A DNA stretch of 64,000 nt, from contig JAHHIC010000038.1 in the NCBI GenBank assembly GCA_019359035.1, positions 124,001 through 188,000 on the forward strand. The letters run 5' to 3'. Shown here piece by piece: positions 43,590-52,450 of the stretch (the first letter of the stretch is position 1; every line of letters starts with the position of its first letter). The position numbers and the translations under genes are program-made. The notes under the pieces are model-generated. The model was not told the origin of the DNA, did not search any database, and saw only the letters and a program-made list of their open reading frames with translations. This DNA comes from Scytonematopsis contorta HA4267-MV1 (GTDB lineage Bacteria; Cyanobacteriota; Cyanobacteriia; Cyanobacteriales; Nostocaceae).

Positions 43590-44924
43590 CTACTCCCCGG
43601 CTATCGAAGCTCCATCGCGTAGGTTGAGGATGCCAGATACAATAATTTTTTCTCCTGGTTGTAATCCATCTAATACTTGATAATTATTTCCACGGATATC
43701 TCCTAATTTTACTCGTTTTTGTCTTGCCACTTGTTGGGATTTTCCTTGGGGGGTTGTTTGATTGTCAGCTACAAATACGAAGGTTTCCCCAGCTATTCTT
43801 GATACGGCTGTTGTGGGAATTACTACTCCTGTACGACGATTCCATATTACTTTGGCTCGCGCAAATTGGTCGGCACGCAATTGCCCACGAGAGTTGTCAT
43901 ACAGTGCTTTAATTAGTACTGATTGAGTGTTATTGCTAACGTTGGGTGAAATGAAAGATACTCTACTAACACCGACTAGCTTTCCTTGAGCATCCATAAT
44001 TTCTACTGGCATTCCCTTTTGTAATTGCAATGCTCTCTCTATAGGAACAGAGATATTTACTTCTAAAGGCTGATTTTGAGTAATCGTAAACAACTGGGTA
44101 GAAGTGTTCACAAATTGTCCTTGTTTTACAGGGATATCACCTATCGTTCCCGAAAAAGGAGCGGTAATTGTGTAGTTTCCTAGTTCTACTTGCTTTTGTT
44201 TAATATTGGCTTCTGCTTGTTTTACTGCTTTTTCTGCTTGAGCAATTGTCGCTCGTTGTGCTTGAATGCGAGCATTTGTGTTTTGCAAATTCGCTTGTGC
44301 TGTCGCTAATCTATTTGCATATTGTTCGCTAACTTGTCGTGATACTGCTCCTACCGATGTTAAGTTAACGTAGCGCTGGTATTCCTGTTGATTTAATTTC
44401 ACATCCGATTGTCTTGATAGACGCTCTGCTTCCAAAGAAGCGAGGATAGCTTTCGAGTTATCCAATTGCGATCGCGTTGCTTGAGCAGCTGCATTTACAC
44501 TGCTAACTGCTGCTTGTTGCTCACTTTGCTCAATTTGCAAAATCGGAGTTCCTTCTGCGACAGGAGTTCCGGAGCGAAGAAAAATTTGGTTAATTTGTCC
44601 CTGTACCCTCGGTTGAAGCGTCACCGAACGTCGGGATTGTAAGCTAGCAATAAATTCTGTAGTATCTTCAACACTACCAGTCCCAACTGTAGCTACTTTA
44701 ACTCTTGCGGGTGGTTGTGCCGTCATGCCTTTTTGAGGTGAACTTTGATTAGCAAAAACACGCCAAAGAGCAAATCCAGCACCACCGAGAGAAAGAACTA
44801 GTCCTAATAACACCAAAAGCCACCGTGCTTTTGTGGGAGACGAATCTAATAGTGTTGGTGATGGGTCTGGAAATTGCTCTGGAATATTATCTTCAAATTC
44901 TGTTGGTTGCTCTGATGATTTCAT
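43590..44924 (-). CDS. RND periplasmic adaptor subunit (AcrA-like)
   Basis: This 444-aa membrane fusion protein has a single N-terminal membrane helix (WLLVLLGLVLSLGGAGFALW) instead of a lipoprotein signal. A lipoyl half-motif follows (LQPRVQGQINQIFLRSGTPVAEGTPILQIE), then a long coiled coil (about 150-245) and the beta-barrel domain (GTIGDIPVKQGQFVNTSTQLFTI). It links the pump at 40261 to an outer-membrane channel. The space between the two genes contains AATTCGC-type heptamers. Confidence 0.94.
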   Translation of the reverse strand: MKSSEQPTEFEDNIPEQFPDPSPTLLDSSPTKARWLLVLLGLVLSLGGAGFALWRVFANQSSPQKGMTAQPPARVKVATVGTGSVEDTTEFIASLQSRRSVTLQPRVQGQINQIFLRSGTPVAEGTPILQIEQSEQQAAVSSVNAAAQATRSQLDNSKAILASLEAERLSRQSDVKLNQQEYQRYVNLTSVGAVSRQVSEQYANRLATAQANLQNTNARIQAQRATIAQAEKAVKQAEANIKQKQVELGNYTITAPFSGTIGDIPVKQGQFVNTSTQLFTITQNQPLEVNISVPIERALQLQKGMPVEIMDAQGKLVGVSRVSFISPNVSNNTQSVLIKALYDNSRGQLRADQFARAKVIWNRRTGVVIPTTAVSRIAGETFVFVADNQTTPQGKSQQVARQKRVKLGDIRGNNYQVLDGLQPGEKIIVSGILNLRDGASIAGE

Positions 44925-45345
44925 AATTTTGTGAAGAAAAAAAATAACTAGGAGATAATTCAGTGAAATAATCGGTATTTGATGTGAAGATAAAAAATAC
45001 TCAATTTGGATGAGGTGAATAAACGCGAGTTGTGCCTAAGTTAATCCAGATGTATTGTTTTCTTAGATTTTCTCTAGTTTATCCAAAGGATAGTGGGAAA
45101 GAAAATTTATCATAATCTTTGTTTTATTATTTTTTACTATTTTCACAGAATTTGGAAAAATATAACAAAAAAATTTATGATTACTAAAAATTTATGATTA
45201 CAATCAGAACCTCGAAAAATCACTTTGTACTGTAAATACACAGTATTTAATCTTTGAAGTTAATACTTGTAGCTAATATTTAATCTCTTTATTAAAAGTT
45301 AATTTTTATGAACGCTGAAAAACTTCATTTATGCACTATCGTCAA
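44925..45345. other. Intergenic, no gene seen
   Basis: About 420 AT-rich bases lie upstream of the RND operon and downstream of the Uma2 gene. The RND promoter must be here. There is a short direct repeat (AAATTTATGATTAC, near 45171-45200) but no ORF or RNA that I can support. Confidence 0.4.
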
Positions 45346-45990
45346 TTAATCATTTTGAAGAGCATCTGGGTCAACACCCAAAGCTTTCAACATCCGTTTA
45401 AATTCTTCAGCTTGCTGTTGTGCAGCCTCTTTTTGTTGCCGTTCAGCCTCAGCTTGCTGTTGTGCAGCCTCTTTATGTTGCCGTTCAGCTTCAGCTTGCT
45501 GTTGTGCAGCCTCTTTATGTTGCCGTTCAGCTTCAGCTTGCTGTTGTGCAGCCTCTTTTTGTAGGCATTCAACTTCCGCTCGCTGTTGTGAAGCCTCCGC
45601 TCTTTCTTTATCTGTGGGTATTAACTGCTTATCTGGACTAAAAAATCGTAACTTGGATTCGTAAATTCCTAAAAACAATTCTAACTCTTGACTCCAAAGC
45701 CAACCTTCCGTATTTACTGACAAAGGTTTATACATGTTATCAACCAAACGAAAACCTTTAAACTCTAAAGTATGAGGGTGAAACCAAAAATATTCTGGCG
45801 TTTTAAAAGTGTTTTGATAAATATCTTTTTTCGTAGTTCTATCAACGCTAGCAGTGCTCGCAGAAAGTAATTCGATAATTACATTTGGATACTTACCGTT
45901 TTCATCCCATACAACCCAGCTTTTACACGGATGATTATTGCAACCTTTGACAACAAAGAAATCAGGACCTCTAAAATCTTTATTAGTCAA
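45346..45990 (-). CDS. Uma2-family protein, 5'-truncated, with 14-residue coiled-coil repeats
   Basis: The conserved Uma2 core is present (FRGPDFFVVKG, YPNVIIELLSAST, YQNTFKTPEYFWFHP). The frame stays open upstream to 46077 and encodes more family sequence (HWRGRSDFYASGNLTIFYS). It then meets the stop codon of the neighbouring alcohol dehydrogenase with no ATG. About 50 N-terminal residues of a normal Uma2 protein are missing, so this copy was probably cut at the junction. TTG 45990 is a nominal start only. The C-terminus carries about four repeats of a 14-residue unit (EAAQQQAEAERQHK, 42 bases each), predicted to form a coiled coil. It is likely a decaying gene. Confidence 0.7.
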   Translation of the reverse strand: MTNKDFRGPDFFVVKGCNNHPCKSWVVWDENGKYPNVIIELLSASTASVDRTTKKDIYQNTFKTPEYFWFHPHTLEFKGFRLVDNMYKPLSVNTEGWLWSQELELFLGIYESKLRFFSPDKQLIPTDKERAEASQQRAEVECLQKEAAQQQAEAERQHKEAAQQQAEAERQHKEAAQQQAEAERQQKEAAQQQAEEFKRMLKALGVDPDALQND

Positions 45991-46077
45991 ATGTTTTTGG
46001 CTATAAAATATAGTCAGATTACCACTAGCGTAGAAATCACTTCTTCCTCGCCAGTGCCAAGCTTTTATGGTAAATAA

Positions 46078-47106
46078 TCAAGGCACAATCGCCACCTTAA
46101 TCACTTTTCGTTCCCGCATATCCCAAAAAACCTGTTGCAAATCGAACAATGGACGACTTTCACTAACAAGTAACTCAAACATAATTTTCCGACTAGCAAT
46201 CAGCCCAAGAGCTTCCTTCACAAAATATGGTGTATTGTGAAACACTCCCTTCAAAGTAAGTTCGCTGTAATGCAAAAGCTCAGTACTAACATTAATCGTA
46301 GTATCTCGTGGACAACCACCAAATAAATTCACAGTTCCACCAGGACGAGCGCAAGCAATCGCACTTTCCCAAACGCTGGGAACACCAGTAGCTTCTATAA
46401 CTATATCTGCACCATAACCTTGAGTAATCTCCTTCACCACCGTAGATATATCAGGAATATTACGGTAATTAAAAGTCGCTTTTGCACCTAACTTTCGACC
46501 AATTTCCAACCTGCAATCATTCCCCCCAAACAAAAAAACCTCAACACCAAAATCGCTCACCAACTTAGCCACAAACATCAACCCAATAGCCCCATCACCC
46601 AAAACAACTACCCTATCACCAACCTTCACATTAGAACGAGCAATACCATGAAGCACACAAGCTAAAGGTTCCGTCATCGCAGCCAAATCACTAGGCAAAT
46701 CATCAGGAATTCGCCACATATTGCGCTCTACAATCGCAGCAGGAACTTTCAGGTATTCCGCAAAAGTGCCATTATTCCAAGTTAAATTTGGGCAAAGAGA
46801 ATATTCCTGACGTTGACAAAAAAAACATTCCATGCAAGGAGCAGAATTATTCGCCACCACCCGTTCACCTAATTGCCATACCGTCACACCCTCACCTAAA
46901 GCAACAATTTCACCAGCAGCTTCATGACCAAAAAGCGTAGGAGGCTTCAACATTTTCGCATGACCTCCACGACGCCAAACTTTCAAATCCGTCCCACAAG
47001 TAGTAGCAGCCTGTACACGAATCACCACCTCACCCATTGCTGGAGTAGGGTCAGCAACTTTTTCTAAACGTAAATCTTCTTGGCCGTAAAGTAGAGCAGC
47101 AAGCAC
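46078..47106 (-). CDS. Zinc-dependent medium-chain alcohol dehydrogenase
   Basis: This 342-aa protein has the catalytic zinc signature GHEAAGEIVALGEG with the preceding TTCGTDLKVW. A structural zinc lobe (CMECFFCQRQEYSLC) and a nucleotide-binding fold (VVVLGDGAIGLMFV) follow. It resembles threonine/sorbitol dehydrogenase-like enzymes, which oxidise polyols or amino alcohols with NAD(P). The stop codon lies at the point where the truncated Uma2 gene begins, which suggests a recombination junction. Substrate unknown. Confidence 0.92.
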   Translation of the reverse strand: MLAALLYGQEDLRLEKVADPTPAMGEVVIRVQAATTCGTDLKVWRRGGHAKMLKPPTLFGHEAAGEIVALGEGVTVWQLGERVVANNSAPCMECFFCQRQEYSLCPNLTWNNGTFAEYLKVPAAIVERNMWRIPDDLPSDLAAMTEPLACVLHGIARSNVKVGDRVVVLGDGAIGLMFVAKLVSDFGVEVFLFGGNDCRLEIGRKLGAKATFNYRNIPDISTVVKEITQGYGADIVIEATGVPSVWESAIACARPGGTVNLFGGCPRDTTINVSTELLHYSELTLKGVFHNTPYFVKEALGLIASRKIMFELLVSESRPLFDLQQVFWDMRERKVIKVAIVP

Positions 47107-47787
47107 TATGATTACATTAGTAATATTATTTATATAATTTTATACAAATTTAGCACCTCCACAAAATACTTAAACCCCCTTACTACTAGTCCTCTTCAGA
47201 GGACTTTAGCTTTTAGACAGTGACTAAAGTCACTGGCTGATTGACCAGCTGTCTGGCTGATTGACCGGCTGTCTGGCTGATTGACCGGCTGTCTGGCTGA
47301 TTGACCGGCTGTCTGGCTGATTGACCGGCTGTCTGGCTGATTGACCGGCTGTCTGGCTGATTGACCGGCTGTCTGGCTGATTTACTGGCTGATTGACCGA
47401 CTGTCTGGCTAATTGACCGACTGGCTACATAATTGATGGGTTACGGCGCTTAATGTAACTTCAAGAGCCTCCAAATAAGTGCTACAAATGCGCCTAACCC
47501 ATCCTACTCAATTTAAATATATTTGAAATAACTAATATATTGTAATCTCTACGAAATATTAGGATTACTAGAAAATTTCTACTTACATGATAGATATTCC
47601 CTCTGTCAAAAGACATTTTGTCAAATTAAATATTTTCAGCAAAAACCTTAAAAAAATATAAGACTTACCCTTAAACCATTTTTTACTTAAGTATGTTACA
47701 TTGACAAGCGTTTACATAACTTATCATGGTAAACACGTACTTGTAAAATCTCGTAAATTGCCAAGAACATATGCCTAGGAGAGCGAG
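47107..47787. other. Intergenic with tandem repeat and promoter of the oxidase operon
   Basis: About 680 bases without a gene. The part 47233-47412 is a 20-bp tandem repeat (listed separately). The rest is AT-rich and must contain the promoter of the ARTO operon that begins at 47788. I did not find a convincing NtcA site (GTA-N8-TAC). Confidence 0.5.
47233..47412. repeat. 20-bp tandem repeat, about nine copies
   Basis: The unit CTGGCTGATTGACCGGCTGT repeats with exact 20-base spacing from 47233 to about 47372. It continues in degenerate form (GATTTACTGG, GACCGACTGT) to about 47412. The unit contains the half-palindrome GGCTGATTGACCGGCTG. It does not resemble the heptamer repeats and lies between a dehydrogenase and the oxidase operon. 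Confidence 0.9.
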
Positions 47788-48288
47788 ATGTTTGAAAATT
47801 TACTTCCCCCATTAAACGAGCATAACTTACCTTATCCCGATACAATTCATCCCATCGTTGTCCACTTCGTAATAGCGATGGTATTATTTGCTTTTTTGTG
47901 CGACGTAATCGGCTATATAACCAAGAACCACCGACTATATGAAGTGAGTTGGTGGAATATGTTTTTCGCAACAATTTCCATCTTCATTGCCATCATTTTT
48001 GGTCAGATTGAAGCGGGTTTGTCCTTAGCATACGATGCTGTAGAACCAGTATTGAATTTACACACCCTTATTGGTTGGTCACTTTCAGGGGTTATAGCAG
48101 CCATTACAGCTTGGCGTTACGTGATTCGTATGCGCGACCCACAAAAAGTACCTATTCCATATATAGCAGTAGGATTACTTCTGACAATTCTGGTATCTTA
48201 CCAAGTGTATTTGGGAGATAAATTAGTTTGGGTATATGGACTACACACAACACCAGTAGTAGAAGCCGTAAAGGAAGGAATTTTGTGA
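47788..48288 (+). CDS. DUF2231 membrane protein of the ARTO operon
   Basis: This 166-aa protein has about four membrane helices and the family pattern IHPIVVHFVIAMVLFAFLCDVIG near the N-terminus. GGAGAGCGAG precedes ATG 47788. Its stop overlaps the next ATG by one base (TGATG), so the two DUF2231 genes are translationally coupled. In Anabaena, genes for two small proteins of this kind precede the cox3 oxidase genes. They may help assemble the oxidase or deliver quinol, but the role is not known. Confidence 0.88.
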   Translation: MFENLLPPLNEHNLPYPDTIHPIVVHFVIAMVLFAFLCDVIGYITKNHRLYEVSWWNMFFATISIFIAIIFGQIEAGLSLAYDAVEPVLNLHTLIGWSLSGVIAAITAWRYVIRMRDPQKVPIPYIAVGLLLTILVSYQVYLGDKLVWVYGLHTTPVVEAVKEGIL

Positions 48289-48887
48289 TGAACCCGGAAT
48301 TAATTGACCAGTTACAATTAGGTGCAAATGGATTACCATACACTATTCCAATTCATCCCAACTTAGTTCATTTGACTTTAGGATTATTCATTATAGGTAT
48401 TGCCTTTGATGTGGTTGGTGTTTTATTTCCCTTAGAAAAATCAGTCTTTAAATTTTTAGTAATACCAGCCGCTCGTTCCAACTTTTTTGATGTTGGCTGG
48501 TACAATATGTTAGCAGCAGCCATTATCACATTTTTTACAGTCGCAGCAGGCTTTTACGAAATAATGCTAGCAGAACCTCAGGCTGATATTAAAAGTGCTT
48601 GGGGATTAGAAGCAATGGAAACACTACTTTGGCATGGTGTCGGGGGTGTCATTCTACTAGCAATGATTGTGGGAATGACAGTTTGGAGAGGCTTTCAACG
48701 CTACGTTTGGCGTAACGACACATCCAGACAAGTGCAATGGAGTTATTTATTAGCAGGCTTTTTCATTATGTTTCTGATGTTCATTCACGGGACATTAGGA
48801 GCACATTTAGCTGGTGAATTTGGCGTACATAATACAGCAGATAGTTTACTCCGGTTAGGGCAAGACCCAAATTTATTATTGAAATAA
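48288..48887 (+). CDS. DUF2231 membrane protein of the ARTO operon (second)
   Basis: This 199-aa protein is related to the preceding one, with IPIHPNLVHLTLGLFIIGIAFDVVG and about four helices. ATG 48288 overlaps the stop of the first gene and has AAGGAAGG upstream; a longer frame upstream is only overlap. The end (HGTLGAHLAGEFGVHNTAD) contains conserved histidines that could touch a metal or haem. It is followed by the oxidase subunit II gene after a CCCCACT heptamer block. Confidence 0.88.
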   Translation: MNPELIDQLQLGANGLPYTIPIHPNLVHLTLGLFIIGIAFDVVGVLFPLEKSVFKFLVIPAARSNFFDVGWYNMLAAAIITFFTVAAGFYEIMLAEPQADIKSAWGLEAMETLLWHGVGGVILLAMIVGMTVWRGFQRYVWRNDTSRQVQWSYLLAGFFIMFLMFIHGTLGAHLAGEFGVHNTADSLLRLGQDPNLLLK

Positions 48888-48949
48888 CTAAATCCCCAAT
48901 TCCCCACTCCCAACTCCCCACTCCCAACTCCCCACTCCCATTACAAAGA

Positions 48950-49849
48950 ATGAAAACCCAAAAGATATTAATATTAATAGCAACTACTATTGTCCTAACT
49001 GCTGTAAGTTTGTGGATGGGAAAACTATCTTACTCCTGGCTTCCTTACCAAGCTTCAGCTGAATCAACCTTAGTCGATGATTTGTTCAGCTTTCTAGTTA
49101 CATTAGGTACATTCGTATTTTTGGGAGTAACAGGAACCCTAATGTCTTCGATTATTTTCAACCGAGCGGATAAATATGACATGAGTGATGGTCCACCGAT
49201 TGAAGGTAATTTGACATTAGAAGTTGTTTGGACAGCAATTCCCATTTTCTTAGTTTTGTGGATTGCAACTTACAGCTACCAAGTCTATGACCAAATGTCG
49301 ATTCAAGGGCCGATGGAAATCGCACACCTACATATGGGAATGGAATCAGTAAATGCAACATCAATAGAAGAAACAGTTCAACAAAAAGAAAAAATTGAAG
49401 TTACAGCTAAACAATGGGCTTGGATTTTTCGATACCCAGAGCAAAATATTACCAGCACCGAATTACATTTACCAGTTAACAAGCGGGTTAGTTTAGCATT
49501 GCAATCAGAAGATGTTATTCACGGCTTTTATATACCAGCTTTTCGACTCAAGCAAGACATTATTCCCAAGCGTACAATAGACTTTGAATTTACTCCCATT
49601 CGTGTAGGCAAATATCGTCTGCGGGATTCTCAATTTAGTGGCACTTACTTCGCTGCAATGCAAACAGATGTTGTTGTTGAATCACAAGAAGATTACGACC
49701 AATGGTTGAAGTTAGCCACATATCAAAAGCCATCCCCAGCAAATAACCAAGCAGCTTCCGAATATACCCACGAGTCAAATCAGAAAATCAAAACTGGTTG
49801 GCCAACAGTTCCACCAGCAGAACCTCCCGTAGTTAATTACCACAGCTAA
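48950..49849 (+). CDS. ctaC: Terminal oxidase subunit II, ARTO type (no CuA site)
   Basis: This 299-aa subunit II has two membrane helices and the cupredoxin-like domain (VTAKQWAWIFRYP, IHGFYIPAFRLKQDIIPK). In cytochrome c oxidases the end holds the CuA ligands in CSExCGxxHxxM. Here the region reads RDSQFSGTYFAAM and both cysteines are missing. This is the mark of the alternative respiratory terminal oxidase of cyanobacteria, thought to use quinol in place of cytochrome c. The start lies just after a CCCCACT heptamer block without a strong ribosome site. Confidence 0.93.
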   Translation: MKTQKILILIATTIVLTAVSLWMGKLSYSWLPYQASAESTLVDDLFSFLVTLGTFVFLGVTGTLMSSIIFNRADKYDMSDGPPIEGNLTLEVVWTAIPIFLVLWIATYSYQVYDQMSIQGPMEIAHLHMGMESVNATSIEETVQQKEKIEVTAKQWAWIFRYPEQNITSTELHLPVNKRVSLALQSEDVIHGFYIPAFRLKQDIIPKRTIDFEFTPIRVGKYRLRDSQFSGTYFAAMQTDVVVESQEDYDQWLKLATYQKPSPANNQAASEYTHESNQKIKTGWPTVPPAEPPVVNYHS

Positions 49850-49875
49850 GCAATTCCCAATTCCCCACTCCCCAC

Positions 49876-49946
49876 TCGCAATTTTGAATTTGAAATTTTG
49901 AATTTTGAATTTTGAATTTTGAATTTTGAATTTTGAATTTTGAATT
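49876..49946 (+). repeat. STRR of TTTTGAA heptamers before subunit I
   Basis: About nine copies of AATTTTG/TTTTGAA heptamers lie in the gap between subunits II and I. They end about 23 bases before ATG 49969. A CCCCACT block adjoins on the left (49861-49877). Confidence 0.85.
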
Positions 49947-49968
49947 ATTTACTCCCCACTCTGCCAAT

Positions 49969-51636
49969 ATGACAAACACTCCCATCGAAGAAAATATAAA
50001 AATTGTTGGTGAGACACATCACCATCACGCTCCCACAACTTGGAAAACCTACTTTACCTTCAGCACTGACCACAAGGTAATTGGTATTCAATATATTGTT
50101 ACCTCTTTCGCGTTTTTTCTTTTTGGTGGAATTTTAGCTATGGTAATTCGCGGGGAACTAATTACCCCGGAAGCCGATTTAGTTGACCGTACTGTATATA
50201 ATGCTTTGTTCACAATGCACGGTACGGTGATGTTGTTTTTATGGACATTTCCCGTACTGGCTGGTTTAGCCAATTATCTCGTACCGTTGATGATTGGCGC
50301 AAGAGATATGGCTTTCCCACGCTTAAATGCCCTCGCTTTTTGGATGATACCAGTATTTGGGATTATACTCCTTGCAAGCTTTTTTGTACCAGGTGGTCCA
50401 GCACAAGCGGGTTGGTGGTCTTATCCTCCTGTGAGTATTCAAAATCCAACAGGCAATTTCATAAACGGGCAATTCTTGTGGTTAATTGCCGTAGCAATAT
50501 CAGGAGTTTCCTCAATATTGGGGGCTGTTAATTTTGTTACCACAATTGTGAAAATGCGAGCACCAGGAATGACTTATTTCCGGATGCCTGTTTATGTCTG
50601 GACGGTATTTAGCGCTCAAATTATTCAGCTATTTGGACTACCAGCACTTACAGCAGGTGCGGTTATGTTGTTATGCGACCTGAATTTTGGTACAGCCTTT
50701 TTCGATTCAGCGAAAGGTGGTAATCCGATTCTTTTCCAGCACTTCTTTTGGTTTTATTCCCATCCTGCTGTATATGTAATTATACTTCCCATTTTCGGTA
50801 TTTTTTCAGAGCTTTTCCCGGTATACGCCCGTAAACCCCTATTTGGTTACAAAGTAGTAGCAATCTCATCAATGATTATTGCCGGGGTTAGCGCTCTTGT
50901 CTGGGTACACCATATGTTTGCCAGTGGTACACCGGGTTGGATGCGGATGATTTTCATGGTTTCGACTATGTTCGTTTCTGTACCTACTGGTATTAAAGTA
51001 TTTGCTTGGTTAGGAACAATTTGGGGAGGTAAACTCCGGCTGGACACACCCATGTTGTTTGCTTTAGGTGCATTAATAATGTTTGTGTTCGCTGGGGTTA
51101 CTGGCATTATGCTTGCTTCCGTGCCAGTGGATATTCATGTTAATAATACTTACTTCGTTGTTGGTCACTTCCATTACCTACTTTACGGCACAGTAACGAT
51201 GGGGATGTATGCCGCGATTTACCATTGGTTCCCCAAAATGACGGGAAGAATGTATTACGAAGGCTTAGGTAAATTGCATTTTTGGCTATCATTTATTGGC
51301 ACTAATCTCAACTTTCTACCCATGCATCCTTTAGGATTACAAGGAATGTTACGTCGAGTTGCTTCCTATGACCCAGAGTACGCTTTTTGGAATGTTATTG
51401 CTAGTATTGGTGGGTTTTTGTTGGGAATGTCTACTCTACCTTTTCTTCTCAATATAATTAGTTCCACCGTTTCCGGGAAAAAAGCTCCTAATAATCCTTG
51501 GCGTGCAATTGGTTTAGAGTGGGAAATTTCTTCTCCTCCTCCTGTAGAAAATTTTGAAGAACTTCCTATTGTGATTGCTGAACCTTATGGTTATGGTAAA
51601 TCTGAACCTTTGATTTCTAATGCGAATAAAGTTTAG
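49969..51636 (+). CDS. ctaD: Terminal oxidase subunit I, ARTO type
   Basis: This 555-aa haem-copper oxidase catalytic subunit has haem ligands in TMHGTVMLFLW and VVGHFHYLLYG, and CuB ligands in FYSHPAVY and VWVHHMF. The usual HPEVY glutamate is alanine and a YS pair precedes the histidine, as in the A2 subgroup of haem-copper oxidases. I chose ATG 49969 (MTNTPIEEN); the upstream open frame reads repeat DNA. It reduces oxygen to water in the plasma membrane. In Anabaena the related cox3 operon is expressed in heterocysts and helps protect nitrogenase. Confidence 0.95.
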   Translation: MTNTPIEENIKIVGETHHHHAPTTWKTYFTFSTDHKVIGIQYIVTSFAFFLFGGILAMVIRGELITPEADLVDRTVYNALFTMHGTVMLFLWTFPVLAGLANYLVPLMIGARDMAFPRLNALAFWMIPVFGIILLASFFVPGGPAQAGWWSYPPVSIQNPTGNFINGQFLWLIAVAISGVSSILGAVNFVTTIVKMRAPGMTYFRMPVYVWTVFSAQIIQLFGLPALTAGAVMLLCDLNFGTAFFDSAKGGNPILFQHFFWFYSHPAVYVIILPIFGIFSELFPVYARKPLFGYKVVAISSMIIAGVSALVWVHHMFASGTPGWMRMIFMVSTMFVSVPTGIKVFAWLGTIWGGKLRLDTPMLFALGALIMFVFAGVTGIMLASVPVDIHVNNTYFVVGHFHYLLYGTVTMGMYAAIYHWFPKMTGRMYYEGLGKLHFWLSFIGTNLNFLPMHPLGLQGMLRRVASYDPEYAFWNVIASIGGFLLGMSTLPFLLNIISSTVSGKKAPNNPWRAIGLEWEISSPPPVENFEELPIVIAEPYGYGKSEPLISNANKV

Positions 51637-51748
51637 AAATATAGCCTCACGCATAAACCGGAGGTTTTTCCGCAGGGTAGGCGCAAAGGTGCAAAGCTTT
51701 GAGTCTTTATTTATTTGTTGAGATAGATTTACATCATTTTCTAAATTT

Positions 51749-52363
51749 ATGAGCAGTTCTGTTTCTTCTGATGAACTACAGCAGTCTATAGAGACTATAC
51801 ATGTTGAGCATATTCATGATGAAGCTGGCAATAGTATGTTTGGCTTTATCGTGTTTCTACTTTCCGAAAGTGTAATTTTTCTGAGTTTTTTTGCTGGATA
51901 CATTGTCTACAAGACAAGTAATTCTAATTGGCTACCCCCAGGTGTAGAGGGGTTAGAAATTAGGGAACCAGCAATTAATACTATAGTTCTTGTTTCCAGT
52001 AGTTTTGTGATTTATTTCGCAGAACGTTTTTTGCACCGCGATAATCTATGGGGATTTCGTTTATTTTGGGTGCTGACAATGGCTATGGGTAGCTACTTTT
52101 TATATGGTCAAGCAGTCGAATGGAATAGTCTAAATTTTGGTTTTACATCAGGTACATTTGGAGGAATATTTTATCTATTAACTGGTTTTCACGGATTACA
52201 TGTTTTTACTGGCGTTTTATTACAGTTAATCATGTTAATTCGCTCCTTCATACCAGGTAATTATAATTCCAGCCGCTTTGGAGTAGATGCAACATCACTG
52301 TTTTGGCACTTTGTCGATGTAATTTGGATTATTTTATTTATCCTAATTTACATTTGGCAATGA
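51749..52363 (+). CDS. ctaE: Terminal oxidase subunit III, ARTO type
   Basis: This 204-aa subunit III has five membrane helices. Family motifs are FLLSESVIFLSFFAGYIVYK near the N-terminus and GFHGLHVFTGVLLQ and ATSLFWHFVDVIWIILFILIYIW at the end. It completes the II-I-III order of the operon. Subunit III stabilises the catalytic core. No protoheme farnesyltransferase or haem A synthase gene is nearby. Confidence 0.94.
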   Translation: MSSSVSSDELQQSIETIHVEHIHDEAGNSMFGFIVFLLSESVIFLSFFAGYIVYKTSNSNWLPPGVEGLEIREPAINTIVLVSSSFVIYFAERFLHRDNLWGFRLFWVLTMAMGSYFLYGQAVEWNSLNFGFTSGTFGGIFYLLTGFHGLHVFTGVLLQLIMLIRSFIPGNYNSSRFGVDATSLFWHFVDVIWIILFILIYIWQ

Positions 52364-52450
52364 TAGACATTTCTTCTTTCTTCTTCTTTCCTCTTCGTGC
52401 TCTAAGCGCTCCGCTCCACTACGTGAACGTACCTTCGTGGTTAAAACATC

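Noticed and set aside
47600-47787. NtcA site upstream of the oxidase operon
   Set aside because: GTA and TAC half-sites occur (near 47729) but with six bases between them instead of eight.
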